Shown: positions 57,528-64,000 of the stretch, piece after piece | Numbering within the stretch: position 1 is the stretch's first letter | Layout of the letters: the number at the start of each line of letters is the position of its first letter | Origin: Pampus argenteus | Taxonomy: Eukaryota; Chordata; Actinopteri; Scombriformes; Stromateidae | Assembly (NCBI GenBank): GCA_036937835.1 | Contig: CM072880.1 | Coordinates: 16,946,001-17,010,000 of the forward strand | Direction of reading: 5' to 3' | Length of the DNA: 64,000 nt | The notes under the pieces: model-generated | Seen by the model: the letters and a program-made list of their open reading frames with translations, nothing else | What the model was told of the DNA's origin: nothing | Database searches by the model: none | Made by a program: the position numbers and the translations under genes

Positions 57528-58900
57528 CTAATTCAGCTCCTGCAGAGACTCCTGCCATCTCTGCCACTTGAGGAACTTTTCATCAGGTAACGGCGTATCC
57601 CAGTCTGTACCTTGGGACACTAGTTCTCTCAGTAGGAACCTGCCTTGAATCGTCACAGGTGCTAAGAATCCGAGCGGATCGAATAAGCTGTTAATTGTAG
57701 ACAGAACACCTCTGCGTGTGAAAGGCTTCTGGGACTCAGGAATGGTAAACGTGAAGGTGTCCTTAGTCATGTCCCAGGCAACACCTAGACTGCGCTGGAC
57801 AGGTAAATCATCCACAGCCAGATCTAGAGCCTTGATGCTCTTGGCCCGATCATCTGCGGGAAAGGCTTCCATAACCTCTGCTTTGTTGGAGGCAATCTTG
57901 TGAAGCTTTATGTTGTAGCATTTCAGCACCTGCTGAGCTCGTGTCAAGACATCCACTGCTTCAGCCTTTGAGGGAAAGGACCAGAGGACATCATCAACGT
58001 AGAAGTCAGTCCTGATGAAGTTGCAAACATCTGTGCCGAAGTCCTTTTCTCCCTGTTGGGCTGATCTTCTCAAACCATAGGTTGCGACTGCCGGCGACGG
58101 GTTGTTCCCGAACACGTGAACTGTCATGCGGTAATCCACAACCTCATTCTCAGGGTTGTTGTCCTTGAACCACAGGAAGCGTAATACATCCCTGTGTTCC
58201 ACCCTCACAAAGAAACAATAGAACATCTGTTTGATGTCTGCGGTAACTGCTACCGGGTCTTTCCGGAACCTGAGAAGCACTCCGAGAAGGCTATTGTTGA
58301 GGTTGGGACCCTGAAGCAAGACGTCATTCAGAGACACTTCCTCAAAGCTAGCGCTTGCGTCGACACGACCCAGATCTTCCTGGGCTTCTATGGATGGTAC
58401 ACCCGAAGATAGGAAGGTACCAAGCTTCTTTCCCATCATCTAAAGATGGTGCCCGCTCTGCATGGTGGTTATCCAGAATTCCCTGCATGAACTCTATGAA
58501 GTCTTCTTTCATGTTGGGTCGCCTCCGGAAGTTGCGTTGCAGTGACACAAAGCGTTCGTAGGCATACCGCTTGTTGTTAGGGATTGGCTTCCTTGGAGTC
58601 CGAAACCCAACTTCCGCTGTCATCCCTGACAAACTCTTTGTCCATTTGCTGTAGGAACGCCAAATCATCAATAGATGGTGCTAGATGATTGTCCTTGTCA
58701 GATCTCGAGAAGACTGTTGTGCCCAGGTGGTCCTCTTGTCGCACCATAGCACATGACCAAGTGCTATCTTGCTTGAAGCTCTGACTCAAGTCTTCTTTGA
58801 CTTTGACAACATTCAGACAAGGATCCATGCAGCTTGGACGGCCATTTTCCATGAAGCATGTCTTGAATGTGTTCACTGTTCTCGGAGAGTGAGCTCCACT
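57528..58900 (-). pseudogene. BEL A reverse transcriptase
   Basis: The main open frame (58439-57528) holds [23 protein letters not shown], motif [38 protein letters not shown] and the catalytic [10 protein letters not shown], then [18 protein letters not shown], a Pao/BEL hallmark. The upstream part (58671-58430: [33 protein letters not shown]) is in another frame. The RT frame stops at a single TAG after SLQELN, with NIPRTYASF continuing in phase. Catalytic aspartates are intact. Confidence 0.9.
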
Positions 58901-59978
58901 CAAACAGACATCGCCAACAATCACCCACCCAAGGTCATGTTTCTAGGCAAAGGGTGCGCTTGGTGGGCCATTGTATTGCTGACGCACTTTGTGGACCTGT
59001 AGTATGTCCCGTCCTAACAGCAGCCAAATCTCTGCTGAGTCATCCAGAGCAGGTATCCTGTCAGCTATGCCTTGCATGTGGCTGTGGTGGTATGCTGCGG
59101 CTGGAGTGGGAATTTCTGCTCTACTGTTAGGGACATTGTTACACTCTATCAGAGTGGGAAGGGAAATACTCAATTCTCCTGTGAGTGGCTCGACCACATA
59201 GCCATGGGCTCTCCTTCCTGTGACATTCGTGGCTCCTGCACATGTCGTGAGGATGTATGGCAGTGATGGCCCTTCAATTTGGAAAGCGTCAAAGAACTCC
59301 GTCTTGGCTAAGTAACGTTGCTTTGATCATCTAAGATCACGTACGTCCTCTTCATCTTGTTGCGATGACCTTCTGGGTATACATTCACTAGACATATCTT
59401 TGAACAAGACTTGCCTATAAAGCCCTGACCACACACCTGTGTGCACATGGTTGTTGCTGTTGAGCTTGATGCATCATCAGACTGTTTAGACACATCTTTT
59501 GACTCCTCGCAATAGTCTTTGTTGGGGCTCTGCACCTTTGGTCCCTTTGGAGTAGGCCCTGGATGCAGTGCGGCAAGATGTTTATCACTGTTGCATTCTG
59601 CACATCTTATGGGAACATCACAGTTCTTGGCCATGTGTGAGACAGATGCGCAGCAGCGGAAGCATACACTGTTGTCCTCCAGGAACTTCTTCCTGTCGTC
59701 GAGCAGCATAGCTCTGAAGCTCTTGCATTTTCTCAATGGATGGGGTCTCTTGTGTATCGGGCAGTGTGCGTTTGGGTTTTCTATTTGGTTTGTCCTAGTT
59801 TCTGTTGTTTCCTTTGAAATGTTGGTTTTGTGAACTGTGACTTGGTTTTTGATATTCAGGTTTCCTGTCTTTTCCTTTTTCAAAGTAAGTGCTGCGGAGC
59901 TGCAGGCGTTGAAACTTGGGTCATTTCTTGCCTTGGCCTCCCTCTGTGGGAATAGTTTAGATGCAACTTCTAAAACTG
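58900..59978 (-). pseudogene. BEL A gag knuckles and protease
   Basis: The gag end reads LEVASKLFPQREAKARND from 59974. A BEL-type nucleocapsid follows: CPIHKRPHPLRKCKSF, then NSVCFRCCASVSHMAKNC and IRCAECNSDKHL. The protease opens with YVILDDQSNVT (59340-59308; D in the active-site position). After a frameshift it continues with VVEPLTGELSISLPTLIECNNVP, IPALDDSAEIWLLLGRDIL and HDLGWVIVGDVC, the BEL protease C-terminal strands. The 5' boundary at 59978 is the insertion point of BEL B. Confidence 0.85.
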
Positions 59979-60291
59979 TGTGAAAAATGACGAAGCCGGA
60001 GGCCGAACGGTCTTTTTACTTTTTATATAAAGGAAATAAAAATATACAGGACAGATAACATTCAGCAGCCTAATAATTTCTACTTTCTTCTTCTTCTTCA
60101 GTTTTTGTCCAACACTAAACGCCATCTGCTGGCCATTCTGAATAACAGCAATAACGTTAACTCCAAAATATTCACTTGCCTTTTACTGTATTTTTAAACT
60201 CTGTTTACTATTTATGCTTTTAATCTGAATAATAATGAAGTAATTAATTAGCAATGAACTTAAAGTGCTTTTAACAAAAAAAGATACAACA
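59979..60291 (-). repeat. BEL B 3' LTR
   Basis: On the minus strand it begins TGTTGTATC (60291) and ends TTTTTCACA (about 59979), about 313 bp, with a TATATAAAAAG box near 60025. The polypurine run GGGGGGGAGGA (60302-60292) directly precedes it. The left edge can slide by two bases because of a TGTGTG run. Confidence 0.75.
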
Positions 60292-60320
60292 TCCTCCCCC
60301 CCATGAAGACAGTTAACAAA

Positions 60321-61900
60321 TTAAAGCTCTAGGGGGTACAGCAATTGAACTGGTCTTCTTAATATTGTCCCGTCAGATGTGCGCACAGCACACGCTCTAA
60401 CAAGTCCATCTCTTCCTGGAAAAAGCTCTTTGACGATTCCAGTCTTCCAGATCTGGCACGGCGTCCTGTCCTCTCCAATGAGCACCAGATCTCCCTCCTT
60501 GAGAGGGGTAGAGTGTGAGTTCTTACTGGCGTGCGCAGATCTCAGCTCCAGTAAGTACTCCCTTTTCCATCGAGTCCAGAATTCAGTCAGAAGACGCTGG
60601 CGATATTTCCATCTCCGTGTTAGCTCCTCTCTGCTGGAGCTTGGGGTGCGGCTGGCAAACTGAAAGGGCTTAGGCGGTAATGAAGTGATCCGCCTCCCAA
60701 TGAGGAAGTGAGCCGGGGTGAGGGGCTGAGGCTCTTCAGGTTCATTATAGACAAAGGTGAGTGGGCGTGAGTTTATTGTTGCCTCTGCTTCTGCCAATAG
60801 AGATGTCATCTCCTCATAACTCAGTGAAGCTCTTCCCATCACTTTCTTCAAACATGTTTTAACTGACCTGACCAGTCTCTCCCAGAACCCCCCCCCCACC
60901 AGGCAGCATGCTCTGCAATGTACTTCCATGTGATGCCCTTTTCACCGAAATACTTTAAGAGCTCAGGCTCCTTGATGCTCGCCCAGAGCTGTCCAAGGTC
61001 CCGATCCGCTCGCTTAAAGGATCTGGCATTATCTGAATACACAATCCTGCAGAGGCCTCTTCTGGATATGAACCTCTTAAATGCCAGGAGGAACTTCTCT
61101 GTTGACATGTCAGACACCAACTCCAGATGAACTGCCCGTGTCACAGCACAGGTGAAAAGTGCAATGTATGTCTTTTCCATCTTGATTTCCATCTTTCATC
61201 TTTTTAATCTTGACATACAGAGGGCCTGCAAAGTCCACTCCCACAGTCTCAAACGGAGGTGACTCTGTAATCCTGTCCTTCGGCAGGGGCGCTGTTGTCT
61301 GCTGCATCGCCTTTACTCTGTATCGTTTGCATGTGGTGCAGGTTGCAATAATTGACTTTGTCATTTGTCGGGCTCTTGGAATCCAATATGTATCTCTTAG
61401 TTGCATTAAAGTGTCTCTCGTACCTGAATGCATCACTTGGTCATGGCAGCATTTGATCAACATTTCTGAGAGTGTGTGATCTGAGGGCAGGATGTATGGA
61501 TGCCGCTCACTGAAGCTCATGTCTGAGTGTTGTAGTCTTCCGCCCAGACGGATCAACCCGTGCTCATCCAGAAACGGTTTCATGTCTCTGATTCTCGAGC
61601 CTCTGTGAATGTCCTTTCCTATTATTAATTCACCTTTCTCCCTCTGGAAACCTTGATTTTGGGCCTCCAGAATCCAGTGTCTTTCAGCTTCAGCCAACTC
61701 CTCGGTTGTCAGCTCTCCTTTCCTCTTTTCACTTGAACGCAGGTTATGTGTGAATCCTTTAATCCATGCTGTGACTCTGAGCACTGTCTTTAACTTACTG
61801 TAGTTTTCCAGCTTTAACAATGGATCTGGTGATGGTGGCTCCACGTTGTTGAGCTGGACGGTGACTTGACTTGGTCTGAGCTCAGTCTTTACCTCCTCTT
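60321..61900 (-). pseudogene. BEL B integrase, frameshifted
   Basis: LNPADLTDERL (about 61930) and LLKLENYSKLKTVLRVTAWI lead to the zinc-binding part (CCHDQVMHSGTRDTLMQLRD, then CTTCKRY; HHCC with variations). The core follows: ETVGVDFAGPLYVK (D), YIALFTCAVTRAVHLELV, RIVYSDNARSFKRA (D), and GGFWERLVRSVK (E) in a new frame, then INSRPL. The C-terminal part has EGDLVLIGEDRTPCQIWKTG, DGLVRACAVRT and PVQLLYPLE, ending at 60321. Frameshifts lie near 61180 and in a C run at about 60889-60897. Confidence 0.88.
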
Positions 61901-61972
61901 CACAGAGCCTTTCGTCAGTGAGATCTGCTGGATTGAGACTTAGCCTTCAGTTCAGAGGAATTTGTAGTCCAC
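61900..61972 (-). other. Deletion junction in BEL B (RNase H lost)
   Basis: On the minus strand, RT-side KWTTNSSELKA (about 61968-61936) is followed at once by SLNPADLTDERL. In BEL elements these blocks are separated by the rest of RT and by RNase H, as the intact order in BEL A shows. About 1 kb or more is therefore missing. Confidence 0.75.
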
Positions 61973-63988
61973 TTACAGAGGTTCAGACATTATTTCCTTG
62001 GCACTTGCTGTCAATGCATAAGCCTCTTCAACACTGCTTGAGCTAGCAATGAAGTCATCGACATACAGAGAGTTTTTTAGAGTGTCAGTGAACTGTGGGT
62101 GGCTTGTTTGGTACCTTTCCAGGTGATTTCTGATCGTGGCTGCCAGCAAAAACGGACTTGACGACACACCGAACACCACACGTGTCATTCTCAGAACACG
62201 CAGTGTTGTATCCTCAGCATCAGGGTGACCAGTGAGCCACAGGAATCTCAGCACATCTCTGTCTTCTTCTGCAATGGATATCTGCAAGAAGGCTTTTGTG
62301 ATGTCTGCCATGAAGGCAATGGGACGCAGCCTGAACCTGACGAGGACGTTGAGGAGCTCTGGGTTCAGGTTTGGTCCTGTGATCAGACAGTCATTAAGTG
62401 ATGGACAGTCGTTCTCATGCGCAGAAGCATCAAAGACGACCCTCAGCTTGGTTGTTGCCTTGTCCTCTCTTATCACTGCATGGTGGGGCAAGTAGTATTT
62501 GATGTTGTCATTCCCTGCTCCAGCTGTGCCCTTGGTCTGTGGGACGTCCTCACATATCCCTTGTTGCAGATAATCATCTATTACATCGTTGTATCCTTTG
62601 AACAGTGTCACATCAGCTTTCAGTTTTCTTTTGAGACCTTCAAATCTTTTTTGGGCAACTCTCAGGTTATCTGGAAGCTCTGATTTATCTTGTCGCCATG
62701 GCAACTTAACTTCATATCGCCCTTCCTTGTAGCTGACTGACCTGCTGAAGTGCTCTTGAGCCTCTTTGTCTGCTGCCCGTTCTTCATCCTTGCTGGTGAT
62801 GCCAAGAGACTCTATTTCCCAGAATGCCCGCAGCTGATTTGACACCTGCATGGTCTCTTCAGTGCAGATCTTCATGCATGAAGCCTCACTCATGCTTGAC
62901 ATGGACACTGGGCCTTGTACTGTCCAGCCGAACATTGTCTCTATGGCAACCAAGGTGTCTGACAGTCTTTCAACTCTACCAGAAACCATTTTCCAGTAGA
63001 AATCAGCACCTATCAATACGGACAGTTCCTGCTCCTGATCAGTGCTGCCTGATACATCTGCTGATGCCAGTCCTCTTCTTTCCAGCTGATACTTAATTTG
63101 CTCTCCTGGAACCTGCATAATGGCAGAGCTGACCTGTGGAGTTTCAACAGCTTCGATGACAAGGGTTTTCTCTTTATCACAGATGTTTTGCAGAGTTAAT
63201 TTCACAACATTCCGTTCCATTGTTACTGGGGGATCACTGCCAAAGGTGTGGAGCCTTAAAGTCTCCTTTCTTACAACAGATAGTCCTAATGCCTTGACCT
63301 GCTTCTCCAGGATGAAGCTCCGCTGACTCCCACCATCCATCAGACAGCGTACTTTCCTCTTCCCCCTTGTTCCCTCTGCCAGTGCTGTTACTGTTTGCAG
63401 GAGGACTGTATTCGGCTTTGCTGTGCTTGTCTTTACTGTGTGTGGGGCAATAGATGAGATGACAGCTTTGGTCGTTTCTGGAGCGCTGCTCTGAGTTTCA
63501 CTGTGCTCACCCTTGTCACACACTGTGGGGTGATGTCTCCGCCCACACACATCACACAGCACTCCCTTGGTCTTACAGAACTCGGCCATGTGTCGCTGTC
63601 CTAAGCATCTGAAACACTGTCCCATTTTCTTTAGCTTCTCTTTGCGTACGTTAAGGTTGCCGTCTGTACACAGTTCTGATTTATGACTTGTGCTGTCACA
63701 GAATATGCATCCAGGAGGGGTCTGTGAGCTGCTGGCGTAGAGCATGGCGGCTGATGGTAGACTTGGCCTCCTGAATTTTTCACTTGCTGCCTCAGGTTTG
63801 TATCTCTGCTGGCTGGGAGACTGTGATTGCTTACTGTGGCTACCTGCTTTTGTCAGGTGCATGGCACGCTCTCTGCTCTCGACTTCTCTCTGCAGAAAGG
63901 CAATGAGCTCTTTAACTTTGAGCTCATGGTCTGTGCCTATTTTGCATGTGTAATCAAGAGCAAGATCATCTGGAATCATCTGCAGCAA
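61973..63988 (-). CDS. BEL B gag-protease-RT, partial
   Basis: 671 open residues running off the window edge. Gag end: FLQREVESRERAMHL and three knuckle-like motifs, CIFCDSTSHKSELC, CFRCLGQRHMAEFC and CDVCGRRHHPTVC. Protease: VRCLMDGGSQRSFILEKQ (DGGS), ELSVLIGADFYWKMV, FGWTVQGP. RT: RYEVKLPWRQD, YYLPHHAVIRED, LRVVFDASA, SLNDCLITGPNLNPELLNVLVRFR, motif A FMADITKAFLQI, VLRFLWL, VVFGVSSSPFLLAATI and catalytic SLYVDDFIAS. It ends at a stop by a frameshift at 61973 (KWTTNSSEL continues in another frame). RNase H is missing. Confidence 0.9.
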   Translation of the reverse strand: MLQMIPDDLALDYTCKIGTDHELKVKELIAFLQREVESRERAMHLTKAGSHSKQSQSPSQQRYKPEAASEKFRRPSLPSAAMLYASSSQTPPGCIFCDSTSHKSELCTDGNLNVRKEKLKKMGQCFRCLGQRHMAEFCKTKGVLCDVCGRRHHPTVCDKGEHSETQSSAPETTKAVISSIAPHTVKTSTAKPNTVLLQTVTALAEGTRGKRKVRCLMDGGSQRSFILEKQVKALGLSVVRKETLRLHTFGSDPPVTMERNVVKLTLQNICDKEKTLVIEAVETPQVSSAIMQVPGEQIKYQLERRGLASADVSGSTDQEQELSVLIGADFYWKMVSGRVERLSDTLVAIETMFGWTVQGPVSMSSMSEASCMKICTEETMQVSNQLRAFWEIESLGITSKDEERAADKEAQEHFSRSVSYKEGRYEVKLPWRQDKSELPDNLRVAQKRFEGLKRKLKADVTLFKGYNDVIDDYLQQGICEDVPQTKGTAGAGNDNIKYYLPHHAVIREDKATTKLRVVFDASAHENDCPSLNDCLITGPNLNPELLNVLVRFRLRPIAFMADITKAFLQISIAEEDRDVLRFLWLTGHPDAEDTTLRVLRMTRVVFGVSSSPFLLAATIRNHLERYQTSHPQFTDTLKNSLYVDDFIASSSSVEEAYALTASAKEIMSEPL

Positions 63989-64000
63989 TATGGGGCACAG

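Larger units (their letters stand above)
54809..59978 (-). mobile_element. BEL/Pao retrotransposon A
   Basis: A minus-strand BEL/Pao element: gag zinc-knuckle region (59978-59310), protease (about 59340-58900), RT (58900-57530), RNase H and integrase (57450-55454), polypurine tract and 3' LTR (55355-54809). Its gag frame is cut at 59978 by the LTR of BEL B; the rest of gag and the 5' LTR must lie beyond the window. A few frameshifts and two single stop codons break it, so it is fairly young but inactive. Confidence 0.88.
59979..64000 (-). mobile_element. BEL/Pao retrotransposon B (partial)
   Basis: A second minus-strand BEL element, clearly different in sequence from A. Its 3' LTR (60291-59979) follows a G-rich polypurine tract (60292-60302), then integrase (60321-61900), a deletion scar, and gag-protease-RT (61973 to beyond 63988). 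It runs off the right edge. It sits inside BEL A gag. Confidence 0.88.

Overview
This window looks like a teleost fish genome, probably a spiny-rayed fish. The evidence is the mix of transposable elements: L2 LINEs ending in a (TTTGA)n tail, Rex1-type LINEs, Tc1-like transposons with TA target duplications, Ty3/gypsy chromoviruses, two BEL/Pao retrotransposons, a DIRS-like element, hAT pieces and a Polinton/Maverick remnant. I found no host protein-coding exon, rRNA, tRNA or CRISPR array that I can defend. All recognisable coding sequence belongs to mobile elements, and nearly all of it is broken. Family names rest on motif recognition by eye and not on a database search.

Layout. 1-5.3 kb: a Tc1 transposase scrap, then a decayed Polinton with a protein-primed DNA polymerase B on the plus strand and an integrase plus a capsid-associated-type protein on the minus strand. 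5.36-10.13 kb: a gypsy chromovirus (LTR, gag knuckle, protease, RT, integrase, chromodomain, LTR) split by an L2 inside the protease and by a foreign solo LTR inside the integrase. 10.2-11.05 kb: half a Tc1 element. 11.05-12.1 kb: a LINE ORF1 with an SGNH-hydrolase-like domain. 12.13-15.06 kb: a minus-strand Rex1-like LINE with long endonuclease and RT frames. 15.06-15.74 kb: the 5' part of a hAT element with a BED zinc finger. 18.08-21.54 kb: a second copy of the solo LTR, a gypsy gag start broken by an L2, a hAT end and an unrelated solo LTR.

21.5-42.8 kb is AT-rich, mostly unassigned sequence with microsatellites, scattered L2 tails, two deleted Tc1 elements and a cluster of three LINE fragments at 34.8-37.9 kb. 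42.8-46.4 kb holds a 5'-truncated L2, a DIRS-like remnant, a Rex1-like 3' end and the C-terminal part of a hAT transposase. 46.4-51.6 kb is a nearly complete plus-strand Rex1-like LINE. Its frame is broken by a 30-bp L2-tail insertion and one frameshift, and its 3' UTR carries a 1.84-kb non-coding element with a terminal hairpin and a regular hairpin array. 54.8-64 kb holds two minus-strand BEL/Pao elements, the second inserted into the gag of the first.

The parts do not form a pathway; they form a layered insertion history. The clearest layers, with target duplications or restored frames as support, are: L2 and solo LTR into gypsy; an L2 tail into Rex1; the hairpin element into Rex1; L2 into a gypsy gag; BEL B into BEL A. 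The least explained object is the 1.84-kb element at 49551-51392. I did not find a convincing new biological system.
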